Notes under the pieces: generated by a model | Databases searched by the model: none | Told to the model about the DNA's origin: nothing | The model's input: the letters and a program-made list of their open reading frames with translations, nothing else | Made by a program: the position numbers and the translations under genes | In this document: positions 8,841-16,449 of the stretch, piece after piece | Layout of the letters: the number at the start of each line of letters is the position of its first letter | Numbering within the stretch: the stretch's first letter is position 1 | NCBI RefSeq assembly: GCF_001864835.1 | Contig: NZ_MJGI01000023.1 | Coordinates: forward strand, 11,673-75,672 | Length of the DNA: 64,000 nucleotides | DNA from: Curtobacterium sp. MCBA15_001 | GTDB lineage: Bacteria; Actinomycetota; Actinomycetes; Actinomycetales; Microbacteriaceae | Direction of reading: 5' to 3'

Positions 8841-10660
8841 GCGAGAACGAGAACGTCGTGCCGGTGGCGGGCGGGACACAGCGGGCCACCGGCGCCCCGA
8901 CGAACCGCGGCGTCATCGGTCGGCTGGCGCGGAACCCGTTGGCGGTCGCGTCCGTGATCGTGTTCGCGGCCGTGGTCGTCGTCAGCGTCGCCGCACCCCT
9001 GATCGCACCGTACGGACCGAACGAGGTCATCGCGGGGCTCGCCCGCAAGGCGCCCGGTCCCGGGCACCCGTTCGGCGGCGACGGTGCCGGTCGGGACGTC
9101 CTGTCGCGACTGGTGTTCGCGGGTCGCCTGACGCTGACGGGAGCGGCGGTGACCGTCGTCGTCGCGATGCTCGTCGGCATCCCGTCCGGCCTCGTCGCCG
9201 GGTACCACGGCAAGTGGTTCGACGGCGTGACGAGCTGGTTCGCGAACATCATCATCGCCATCCCCGGGATGGTCCTGCTGCTGGCCTTCATCGCCGCCGT
9301 GGGCCCACAGACGATCCCCGTCATGGCGGTCTTCGGCGTGCTGCTGTCGCCGGGCTTCTTCCGACTCGTGCGGACGGCGGTCCAGTCGGTGCGGAACGAG
9401 CTGTACGTCGATGCCGCGCGGATCGCCGGACTCTCCGATGCCCGGATCATCACCCGGCACGTCCTGAGCGTCGTCCGCGGACCCATCGTCATCCAGGCAG
9501 CGATCAGCGCCGGGGCCGCCGTCCTCATCCAGACGGGACTGCAGTTCCTGGGGCTCGGCGAGCAGGGGACGCCGAGCTGGGGGCAGATGCTCTCCGACGC
9601 GTTCACCAACATCTACTCGGCGCCGTACCTGGTCTTCTCCCCGGGCCTCACCATCGCGGTCACGGTGGCCGCTCTCGCGCTGTTCGGCAACGCGCTGCGC
9701 GACGCCCTGCAGGACCGACCGGTTCGGCGGCGACGTCGACGCCCGGGGCAGGCCGTGTCGTCCGTGACCGCAACCGCCTCCGCGCGTGCCGATCGATCGG
9801 CCGAGCGTCGGCAGCCCATCGGCGACGAGGCCCCACTGCTCTCGGTGCGTGGCCTGACGATCGCCTACCCGGCGGCGGACGGCGAACGGGCCGTGGTCTC
9901 CGACGTCGACCTGGCGATCGACCGCGGGCAGGTGCTCGGGGTGGTCGGAGAGTCCGGATCGGGCAAGACGCAGACCGCTTTCGCCGTCCTCGGACTGCTG
10001 CCTGGCGAGGCTCACGTGGCGGCGGGGTCGATCCGCTTCGATGACACCGAACTGGGGACGCTCGACCGGCGGGCACGCGCTGCACTCAGGGGGCGGCGGA
10101 TCGCGTACGTCCCCCAGGAGCCGATGTCGAACCTCGACCCGTCGTTCACGATCGGACACCAGCTCGTCGAGCCGATGCGTGCCGCCCTCGGCATCTCGCG
10201 TCCGGCCGCCAAGGAGCGCGCGCTCGAGCTGCTCGCCACGGTCGGCATCGTCGACCCGGCGCGGACCTTCCGTGCCTACCCCCACCAGGTGAGCGGTGGG
10301 ATGGCGCAACGCGTGCTCATCGCCGGTGCGATCTCGTGCGACCCGGAGCTGCTCATCGCCGACGAGCCGACCACCGCGCTCGACGTGACCGTGCAGGCCG
10401 AGATCCTCGACCTGCTGCGCCGACTGCAACGGGACCGCGGCATGGCGCTGCTTCTCGTCACGCACGACTTCGGCGTCGTGGCGGACATCTGCGACCGGGT
10501 CGTCGTGATGCAGAACGGCCGTGTCGTCGAGGAGAACGACGTCGCCACGGTGTTCTCCGCACCGCATCACGAGTACACCAGGATGCTGCTCGGGTCGATG
10601 CTGGACGACGCCGTCCCACGGCCCCCGCTCGCGTCCACCACCGCCGGGAGGCACGCATGA
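8837..10660 (+). CDS. Fused ABC permease (DppC-like) and ATPase (DppD-like)
   Basis: One continuous 607-residue frame joins two normally separate subunits. Residues 1-300 form a DppC-type permease with an N-terminal cytoplasmic tail, a first membrane helix at about 35-57 and the loop YVDAARIAGLSDARII. A charged Arg/Ala linker (about 300-335) leads to an ATPase with Walker A GESGSGKT, signature SGGMAQR and Walker B LLIADEPTTALD. The start overlaps the upstream stop as ATGA. The fusion occurs elsewhere in actinobacteria and locks one ATPase to one permease. The second ATPase is the next gene. No stop or frameshift is seen in the linker, so the fusion looks genuine. Confidence 0.9.
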   Translation: MSENENVVPVAGGTQRATGAPTNRGVIGRLARNPLAVASVIVFAAVVVVSVAAPLIAPYGPNEVIAGLARKAPGPGHPFGGDGAGRDVLSRLVFAGRLTLTGAAVTVVVAMLVGIPSGLVAGYHGKWFDGVTSWFANIIIAIPGMVLLLAFIAAVGPQTIPVMAVFGVLLSPGFFRLVRTAVQSVRNELYVDAARIAGLSDARIITRHVLSVVRGPIVIQAAISAGAAVLIQTGLQFLGLGEQGTPSWGQMLSDAFTNIYSAPYLVFSPGLTIAVTVAALALFGNALRDALQDRPVRRRRRRPGQAVSSVTATASARADRSAERRQPIGDEAPLLSVRGLTIAYPAADGERAVVSDVDLAIDRGQVLGVVGESGSGKTQTAFAVLGLLPGEAHVAAGSIRFDDTELGTLDRRARAALRGRRIAYVPQEPMSNLDPSFTIGHQLVEPMRAALGISRPAAKERALELLATVGIVDPARTFRAYPHQVSGGMAQRVLIAGAISCDPELLIADEPTTALDVTVQAEILDLLRRLQRDRGMALLLVTHDFGVVADICDRVVVMQNGRVVEENDVATVFSAPHHEYTRMLLGSMLDDAVPRPPLASTTAGRHA

Positions 10661-11526
10661 CCGACACGACGACCGGCACGGACCCGTTGCTCCGCGTCGA
10701 GCACCTCGACGTGGAGTTCCCCGGACGCGGATGGCGCGCCGAACCGTTGCGCGCCCTCCGTGACGTCAGCATCGACATCGCGCCGGGTGAGTGCCTCGGA
10801 CTCGTGGGGGAGTCGGGGTCGGGCAAGACGACGCTCGGCCGCGCGATCCTCGGTCTCGTCCCGGCGGCAGCCGGGTCGATCGAGTTCGACGGTGGTCGGC
10901 TGGACGGGATGCCGCGGCGGGAGCGCCGACGCCTGAGCAGTGAGATCCAGGTCGTGTTCCAGGACCCGTACACCTCGCTCAATCCGTCGATGTCGGTCGG
11001 GGACATCCTGGCCGAGCCCCTCACCGCGTCGGGGGTGTCACGCCGTGACGCCCGTTCCCGCATCGCCGAGCTGCTCGAGGCGGTGAACCTGCCGGCGGAC
11101 GCTGCGTCGCGCCTGCCACGGGAGTTCTCCGGCGGGCAACGGCAGCGCGTGGCGATCGCTCGGTCGCTGGCGCTCCGCCCACGGCTCATCGTCTGCGACG
11201 AGCCCGTCTCGGCGCTCGACCTGTCGACCCAGGCCCGGGTCCTCGACCTGTTCATCGAGATCCAGGAGCGCACCGGAGTGGCGTACCTGTTCGTGTCGCA
11301 CGACCTACAGGTCGTCCGACACATCAGTCACCGGGTCGCCGTCATGTACCACGGCGAGATCGTGGAGACGGGGCCAGGGGACAAGGTCACGAGCGAGCCG
11401 GACCACCCGTACACGCGGCGGCTGCTGCTGGCGGCGCCGGTTCCGGACCCGGCGCAACAAGCGCGGCGTCGCGACGCGCGCCAGCGGCTGGCGTCCGTGT
11501 CGGCGGAGACGACGCACGAGCGGTGA
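10657..11526 (+). CDS. ABC transporter ATPase, DppF-like
   Basis: A 289-residue ATPase with Walker A GESGSGKTT (about residues 50-58), signature SGGQRQR, Walker B LIVCDEPVSALD and the H-loop SHDLQVV. The C-terminal extension with DHPYTRRLL is typical of oligopeptide transporter ATPases. It starts inside the previous gene's stop (ATGA) behind GGGAGG. It is the partner ATPase of the fused subunit and completes the importer of the sulfatase locus. Confidence 0.9.
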   Translation: MTDTTTGTDPLLRVEHLDVEFPGRGWRAEPLRALRDVSIDIAPGECLGLVGESGSGKTTLGRAILGLVPAAAGSIEFDGGRLDGMPRRERRRLSSEIQVVFQDPYTSLNPSMSVGDILAEPLTASGVSRRDARSRIAELLEAVNLPADAASRLPREFSGGQRQRVAIARSLALRPRLIVCDEPVSALDLSTQARVLDLFIEIQERTGVAYLFVSHDLQVVRHISHRVAVMYHGEIVETGPGDKVTSEPDHPYTRRLLLAAPVPDPAQQARRRDARQRLASVSAETTHER

Positions 11527-11534
11527 CCCGGATC

Positions 11535-11576
11535 GGACAGGAGGCCGGTGGCGGGCCGGCACCGTGCCTCCCGTCC
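11535..11576 (+). terminator. Hairpin with the GGAGGCC repeat, after the ABC operon
   Basis: Starting 9 bases after the stop, GGACAGGAGGCCGGTG pairs imperfectly with CACCGTGCCTCCCGTCC across a short GC loop. It is a degenerate copy of the inverted repeat found perfect at 18222-18267 and 62831-62878. Confidence 0.55.
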
Positions 11577-11645
11577 GGTGTCCGGCAGCAGCGCGAGCGT
11601 CACGGCGTTCCCACGGGGACGTGACGGGGGAGGAGGGAAGATGAC

Positions 11646-12713
11646 ATGGTGACGGACCTCCACGATGACCACGGACACGACTGCTGCGCGCCGATCGGCC
11701 GTGCTGCCGTCACGACGGACGGACGGATGCCGACCGCGCCGCCGGATGCCGAGCCAGCGGTACAGCCCGTCGTGGCCGTGCTGCCGGGCGCCGAGGGCGG
11801 CCACGCGGTCGAGCAGGTCCGGGTCCCGGCGCAGACGTTCCTGATGGGGGACGCGCACGGCGACGGCCGGTGGGGCGACGGGGAGACCCCGGTGCACGCG
11901 GTGGCCCTCGACGCGTTCGACGTCGACGCCACGAGCGTGACCAACGACGACTTCGGGCGCTTCGTCGCCGACACCGGCTTCCGGACCGAGGCCGAGACCT
12001 TCGGGTACTCAGCGGTGTTCCACCTCGCGCTCGCCGCCGACCAGGTGGACGTCCTGGGACAGCCACCGCAGACCCCGTGGTGGTTCGGCGTGCGTGGCGC
12101 GGACTGGCGGCACCCCGGTGGACCGCGATCGTCGGTCGTCGGGCTGGGTGACCACCCCGTGGTGCACGTGTCGTGGAACGACGCGGTCGCCTACTGCGAC
12201 TGGGCCGGGCGCGCGCTGCCGACCGAGGCGCAGTGGGAGGCGGCATCCCGAGGTGGACTGCAGCAGGCGCGGTACCCGTGGGGTGACGACCTCGGCGCAA
12301 CGGACGGCGACGGCCGCGCGTGGCGGGTCAACGTCTTCCAGGGTACGTTCCCGACGTCGAACACACTCGACGACGGCCACCTCACCACGGCGCCGGTGCG
12401 GAGCTACCAGCCCAATGCCTACGGTGTCTGGCAGACCGTCGGCAACGTGTGGGAGTGGTGCTCGGACGTGTTCGACGTCCGGACCTACGAGCGCGACGCG
12501 GCCGCGGGCACGGTGACGGAGCCGTCGGGGCCTGCTGCGGCGACACCGGAGACACCGAGGGTGATGCGCGGCGGTTCGTACCTGTGCCACGACTCCTACT
12601 GCAACCGGTACCGGAACGCGGCCCGGTCGCAGAACACGCCGGACTCGTCGATGGGGAACGCCGGGTTCCGCACGGTGTCGCGAGCCGTACCCGTGTCCGG
12701 CAGCCCAGCCTGA
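11646..12713 (+). CDS. Formylglycine-generating enzyme (sulfatase maturase, SUMF1 family)
   Basis: A 355-residue FGE-sulfatase domain protein that oxidises the CxPxR cysteine of sulfatases to formylglycine using oxygen and copper. The C-terminal active site reads GGSYLCHDSYCNRYRNAAR; Cys314 and Cys319 match the catalytic copper-binding pair of bacterial and human enzymes. Family hallmarks WNDAVAYCDWAG, LPTEAQWE and GNVWEW are present. The Cys-rich N-terminus (HDCCAP) is common in actinobacterial FGEs. AGGAGG at 11631-11636 precedes the ATG. It is encoded 5.4 kb downstream of a sulfatase with the motif it needs, on the same strand, so they form a functional pair. It lies behind a hairpin and may have its own promoter. 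Confidence 0.92.
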   Translation: MVTDLHDDHGHDCCAPIGRAAVTTDGRMPTAPPDAEPAVQPVVAVLPGAEGGHAVEQVRVPAQTFLMGDAHGDGRWGDGETPVHAVALDAFDVDATSVTNDDFGRFVADTGFRTEAETFGYSAVFHLALAADQVDVLGQPPQTPWWFGVRGADWRHPGGPRSSVVGLGDHPVVHVSWNDAVAYCDWAGRALPTEAQWEAASRGGLQQARYPWGDDLGATDGDGRAWRVNVFQGTFPTSNTLDDGHLTTAPVRSYQPNAYGVWQTVGNVWEWCSDVFDVRTYERDAAAGTVTEPSGPAAATPETPRVMRGGSYLCHDSYCNRYRNAARSQNTPDSSMGNAGFRTVSRAVPVSGSPA

Positions 12714-12748
12714 CGACCGTCGCCGACCCAGTACCGAGGCGGGACCCG

Positions 12749-12754
12749 TACCGT
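12749..12754 (+). promoter_or_regulatory. -10 box, leaderless promoter of the NmrA-like gene
   Basis: TACCGT is followed by 7 bases and the ATG at 12762. Confidence 0.45.
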
Positions 12755-12761
12755 GTCCGGC

Positions 12762-13670
12762 ATGACCACTGCAGTCCTCGTTGCCGGCGCGTCCGGCGAC
12801 CTCGGCGGACGTGTCGTCCGCGAACTCCTGCGACACGACACGACGGTGCGCGTCCTCACCCGGCAGGCCGGCGCGGTCGCGCCCGGCCTCGCCGAGCAGG
12901 ACCGCGTCGAGGTCGTCGTCGCCGCGTACGACGAACCCGCGGCGCTCCGTCGGGCGATGCAGGACGTCGACGTCGTCGTCTCCGCGATCAGCGGCACCCG
13001 CTCGGTGATCGTGGACGCGCAGCGCGCCCTGCTCGCGGCCGCCGTCGACGCCGGTGTGCAGCGGTTCATCCCGTCCGACTACGCCGCCGACTACCGGTCG
13101 GTCACCCCGGGGACGAACCGCAACTTCGAGCTGCGCCGCGAGTTCGCCGCCGCCGTCGACGCGGCGCCGCTCCGTGCCACCTCGGTCCTCAACGGCGCCT
13201 TCGCCGACATGCTCACCGGGCAGGCGCCCCTCGTCCTGTTCGACCGGCAGCGCGTGCTGTTCTGGTCGTCGCCGGACCAGGTGCTCGACTTCACGACCAA
13301 GGACGACGTCGCGTGGGTGACGGCCCAGGTGGCACTGGACCCCGACGCCCCGCGCGTGGTCGAGGTGGCGGGGGACCGGGTGACCTCCCGCAGCATCGCC
13401 GACACGATGTCCCGGCTGACGGGGACGCCCTTCCGCCTGCAGTGGGCCGGCACCGCGGGGACGCTGTCCGCGATGGCCCGTGTCGGGCGACGCCTGTCAC
13501 GGCCCTCGGACGAGCCCTTCCCGGCGTGGCAGGGGATGCAGTACTTCGTGAGCATGTTCAGCGGGGAGGCCGAGTTGCACCACGTCGCGAACGACCGGTA
13601 CGGCGCGCACCCGTGGACCACCGTCGAGGACGTCCTCGCCGCCCACCTCGGCGTGCTGCCTGCACGCTGA
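12762..13670 (+). CDS. NmrA/isoflavone-reductase-like NAD(P)-binding protein
   Basis: A 302-residue atypical short-chain dehydrogenase with the dinucleotide motif VAGASGDLGGRV at the N-terminus and the FIPSDYAADY segment typical of the NmrA/isoflavone-reductase branch. Members are reductases of aromatic substrates or redox sensors; the substrate is unknown here. TACCGT ends 7 bases before the ATG with no Shine-Dalgarno, suggesting a leaderless transcript. An in-frame GTG nine bases upstream overlaps that box and is less likely. There is no operon link to its neighbours. Confidence 0.78.
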   Translation: MTTAVLVAGASGDLGGRVVRELLRHDTTVRVLTRQAGAVAPGLAEQDRVEVVVAAYDEPAALRRAMQDVDVVVSAISGTRSVIVDAQRALLAAAVDAGVQRFIPSDYAADYRSVTPGTNRNFELRREFAAAVDAAPLRATSVLNGAFADMLTGQAPLVLFDRQRVLFWSSPDQVLDFTTKDDVAWVTAQVALDPDAPRVVEVAGDRVTSRSIADTMSRLTGTPFRLQWAGTAGTLSAMARVGRRLSRPSDEPFPAWQGMQYFVSMFSGEAELHHVANDRYGAHPWTTVEDVLAAHLGVLPAR

Positions 13671-13716
13671 GCCGCCTGCGTCCGTCCTCGTCGGCCGTGG
13701 GCGGTACCGTCGGAGC

Positions 13717-14250
13717 ATGGACAGGTCGGAGATCCTCGCAGCAGCCGCTGCCGCCCACGCCGCACGCATCGCCGCGGCCGGTGGTGACGACGCGGCCGCA
13801 CGCGACCGTGCCGACGCCGCTGCGGCTGCCCCCGCCGACCACAGCCGCGTGGACGAGTCCGGACGCGCTGCCGACCGGACCGAAGGCGCCATGGCGTCGG
13901 ACTGGCACCGGATGGGCACCCGACGCGGCGTCACCCCGGACGCGCAGGTCCGCGCGGCCTGGTCCGTCGCGGGCGTGCCCGACCCCGGCGCTGGACGGGC
14001 CCTGGCGAACGTCGTGCTGTCGACCGCCAGCCACGCGGGCCGGGTCGCGGATGCCGCCCGGCGGAACGCGAACCTGAGCGGTGCCGCCAGCTCGGCTGCG
14101 CGGCGGACCGTCCGGCGGTACACCGACCACGGCGCCGACATGGCTTCCCTCGGCGACCTGTTCGCCGAGCAGGCGAGCGAGCGTCCGTCGGACCCGGGGC
14201 CGTCGGACCAGCGGCCGTCGGGCCAGGAGCCGTCGGGCGATCCGGCGTGA
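13717..14250 (+). CDS. Ala-rich hypothetical protein
   Basis: A 177-residue protein I do not recognise. The first 60 residues are Ala/Asp-rich and likely helical, the middle (about 60-150) contains MASDWHRMGTRRGVTPDA and a helical Arg/Ala region, and the tail is a low-complexity run with SDPGPSDQRPSGQEPSG. There is no signal peptide or membrane segment. TACCGT sits 6 bases before the ATG (13705-13710), the local leaderless pattern. A strong hairpin follows the stop. Third-position GC is high throughout, which supports real coding. Confidence 0.6.
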   Translation: MDRSEILAAAAAAHAARIAAAGGDDAAARDRADAAAAAPADHSRVDESGRAADRTEGAMASDWHRMGTRRGVTPDAQVRAAWSVAGVPDPGAGRALANVVLSTASHAGRVADAARRNANLSGAASSAARRTVRRYTDHGADMASLGDLFAEQASERPSDPGPSDQRPSGQEPSGDPA

Positions 14251-14252
14251 TC

Positions 14253-14293
14253 GGACCGCTCCACCGCTGACCTGGGGTTTCGTGGAGCGGTCC
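14253..14293 (+). terminator. 12-bp stem-loop terminator
   Basis: Perfect arms GGACCGCTCCAC (14253-14264) and GTGGAGCGGTCC (14282-14293) enclose a 17-base loop, two bases after the stop of the Ala-rich gene. Confidence 0.6.
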
Positions 14294-14319
14294 ATTGTGC
14301 CTGACATGAGAATGACCGG

Positions 14320-14347
14320 TTGACAGGACAAAGTATCCGACTACCAT
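14320..14347 (+). promoter_or_regulatory. Sigma-70-type promoter of the sugar symporter
   Basis: TTGACA (14320-14325) and TACCAT (14342-14347) are separated by 16 bases. Transcription would begin near 14354, about 40 bases before the ATG at 14393. Confidence 0.6.
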
Positions 14348-14392
14348 CGGCAACACGCACCGACGCGTGATCACGGACGAAGGAGTCACCGA

Positions 14393-15850
14393 ATGGTCGA
14401 CATGAAGCCGGCAACGACGAGTGCCGCACTCCCGCCGCTCGGCACGGGAGCACACCGCCGACGCCTCGGCGTCCTCGCACTGGTCGCCACGTTCGGCGGC
14501 CTGCTGTTCGGCTACGACACCGGCGTGATCAACGGAGCGCTGCTCCCGATGAAGCAGGAGCTCGGGCTGACGAACCTCACCGAGGGCGTCGTGACGAGCT
14601 CGTTGCTGTTCGGCGCGGCGATCGGCGCCATGCTCGGTGGCCGGATCGCCGACGGCTGGGGCCGCCGCAAGACGATCATCGCCCTCGCCGTCACCTTCTT
14701 CCTCGGCACGCTCATCTGCGTGTTCTCCCCGACCTTCGGCGTGATCGTCGTCGGTCGTGTGCTGCTCGGCCTCGCGGTGGGTGGTGCGTCGACCGTCGTG
14801 CCGGTGTTCCTGGCGGAGCTCGCGCCGTACGAGATCCGCGGGTCGCTGTCCGGCCGCAACGAGCTCATGATCGTGATCGGGCAGCTCGCCGCGTTCCTGG
14901 TCAACGCCGTCATCGGCAGCCTGTGGGGCGAGGGCAACGGCGTCTGGCGTGTGATGCTCGCCGTCTGCGCCCTGCCCGCGATCGCGCTGTTCATCGGGAT
15001 GCTCCGGGTGCCGGAGTCCCCGCGGTGGCTGGCGTCGAAGGGTCGGAACGACGAAGCACTCGAGGTGCTCGGACAGATCCGGACGCGGGAGCGCGCCGCT
15101 GCCGAGCTCGAGGACATCAAGCGCACGAACGACTTCGAGGCGAAGATCCAGCGCGAGAGTGGCTGGCGCGTCCTGCTCGGCAACAAGTGGCTGATCCGCA
15201 TCGTGCTCATCGGCGCGGGCCTGGGGGTCGCCCAGCAGCTGACGGGCATCAACTCGATCATGTACTACGGCCAGACCGTCCTGATCGAGTCCGGCTTCCA
15301 GGCATCAGCAGCGCTCATCGCCAACATCGCTCCGGGTGTCATCGCGGTGATCGGTGGCGTGATCGCGATCGCCAACATGGAGCGGATCAACCGGCGCACG
15401 ACGCTCATCATCGGCTTCACGCTCACGACGGTCTGCCACTTCCTGATCGGCATCGCGTCGGTCGCCCTGCCCGAGGGCAACCCGGCCCGCCCGTGGGTGA
15501 TCCTGTTCCTGGTCGTCGCGTTCGTGGGGTCGATGCAGACCTTCCTCAACATCGCGGTCTGGGTCGTGCTGTCCGAGATCTTCCCGACGCAGATCCGAGC
15601 ACTCGGCATGGGCATCGCGGTCTTCTGCCTCTGGATCGCGAACGCGTTCCTCGGGCTGTACTTCCCGACGATCGTCGCCGCGACGGGCATCACCGGCACG
15701 TTCTTCGGGTTCGGCATCGTCGGTCTGCTGGCGCTGTTCTTCATCTGGAAGTTCGTCCCGGAGAGCCGCGGTCGCACCCTCGAGCAGGTCGAGGAAGGCG
15801 TCACGACCGGCAACATCTTCACCGTCGACAAGGCCGGTCGCCGCGCGTAG
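14393..15850 (+). CDS. MFS sugar:proton symporter (sugar porter family)
   Basis: A 485-residue transporter with twelve expected membrane helices and all sugar-porter signatures: GYDTGVINGALL in helix 1, GRIADGWGRRK between helices 2 and 3, PESPRWLASKGR at the end of helix 6, QQLTGINSIMYYG in helix 7 and PESRGRTLEQVEE after helix 12. Close relatives carry xylose, arabinose, galactose or myo-inositol; the sugar cannot be fixed from sequence. AAGGAG precedes the ATG. It is monocistronic, with its own promoter and a strong terminator after it. Confidence 0.9.
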   Translation: MVDMKPATTSAALPPLGTGAHRRRLGVLALVATFGGLLFGYDTGVINGALLPMKQELGLTNLTEGVVTSSLLFGAAIGAMLGGRIADGWGRRKTIIALAVTFFLGTLICVFSPTFGVIVVGRVLLGLAVGGASTVVPVFLAELAPYEIRGSLSGRNELMIVIGQLAAFLVNAVIGSLWGEGNGVWRVMLAVCALPAIALFIGMLRVPESPRWLASKGRNDEALEVLGQIRTRERAAAELEDIKRTNDFEAKIQRESGWRVLLGNKWLIRIVLIGAGLGVAQQLTGINSIMYYGQTVLIESGFQASAALIANIAPGVIAVIGGVIAIANMERINRRTTLIIGFTLTTVCHFLIGIASVALPEGNPARPWVILFLVVAFVGSMQTFLNIAVWVVLSEIFPTQIRALGMGIAVFCLWIANAFLGLYFPTIVAATGITGTFFGFGIVGLLALFFIWKFVPESRGRTLEQVEEGVTTGNIFTVDKAGRRA

Positions 15851-15864
15851 CGGTCGTCGCGCAA

Positions 15865-15906
15865 GCACACCGGGCTCGGTGCCGACTGGCACCGGGCCCG
15901 GTGTGC
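15865..15906 (+). terminator. 19-bp stem-loop terminator after the symporter
   Basis: GCACACCGGGCTCGGTGCC and GGCACCGGGCCCGGTGTGC pair with a single wobble across a GACT loop. It ends seven bases before the MarR -10 box. Confidence 0.7.
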
Positions 15907-15924
15907 GTCCGACAGGATGGAGGC

Positions 15925-16389
15925 ATGGCTGACACCGCGCCCCAGGGCACCGACGAACTGCTCGCTGCATCACGAGGGCTGCTCGGTGTCGTCGCGCGGT
16001 CGCTCGCGCCGGCGCTCGAGGACGTCACGGTGCCGCAGTTCCGGCTCATCGTCCTGGTGGTCACGCTCGGGCCGACGCGGTCGGGTGACCTGGCGGAGCG
16101 GCTGGCGGTCGGGCCGTCGACGCTGACGCGGAACGTCGACCGTCTGGTCTCGGGTGGCTGGGTCGAACGCCGCCCCGGCGAGGAGAGCCGTCGCGAGGTC
16201 CTCATCGCGGCGACGCCCCGCGGGAGTGCACTGGTCGACGAGGTCACCGCGCGGCGTCGGCGCGAGCTCGAGGACGTGTTGCAGCGGGTGCCCGCCGCGG
16301 ACCGTGCTGCTGCGATCGCCGGGATGGCCGCGCTGCGGCGCGCGATGAACGAGCCGTTGCCGGAGGAGATCTCGGCCTTCGGCGGCTGA
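15925..16389 (+). CDS. MarR-family regulator, likely controlling the ClC channel
   Basis: A 154-residue winged-helix MarR protein. The DNA-binding region covers about residues 50-100 (LAERLAVGPSTLTRNVDRLV and wing ERRPGEESRREVLIAATPRG), with dimerisation helices at both ends. CAGGAT ends 6 bases before the ATG, fitting the local leaderless pattern, though GGAGG also lies close by. The 45-bp palindrome directly after its stop overlaps the promoter of the next gene and is the obvious target. Its ligand is unknown. Confidence 0.83.
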   Translation: MADTAPQGTDELLAASRGLLGVVARSLAPALEDVTVPQFRLIVLVVTLGPTRSGDLAERLAVGPSTLTRNVDRLVSGGWVERRPGEESRREVLIAATPRGSALVDEVTARRRRELEDVLQRVPAADRAAAIAGMAALRRAMNEPLPEEISAFGG

Positions 16390-16440
16390 TTGCCCGGGTT
16401 GTTTGCATGAGTACAATGATTGTGTTCATGCAAGCAACCC
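16390..16440 (+). promoter_or_regulatory. ClC promoter embedded in a large MarR-type operator
   Basis: Arms GGGTTGTTTGCATGA (16396-16410) and TCATGCAAGCAACCC (16426-16440) differ at one position and flank a 15-base AT-rich centre that contains the smaller palindrome ACAAT-G-ATTGT. TACAAT (16412-16417) makes a good -10, with TTGCCC at 16390-16395 as -35 at 16-base spacing. A bound MarR dimer would therefore cover the promoter. Confidence 0.7.
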
Positions 16441-16449
16441 TGGAGGACC

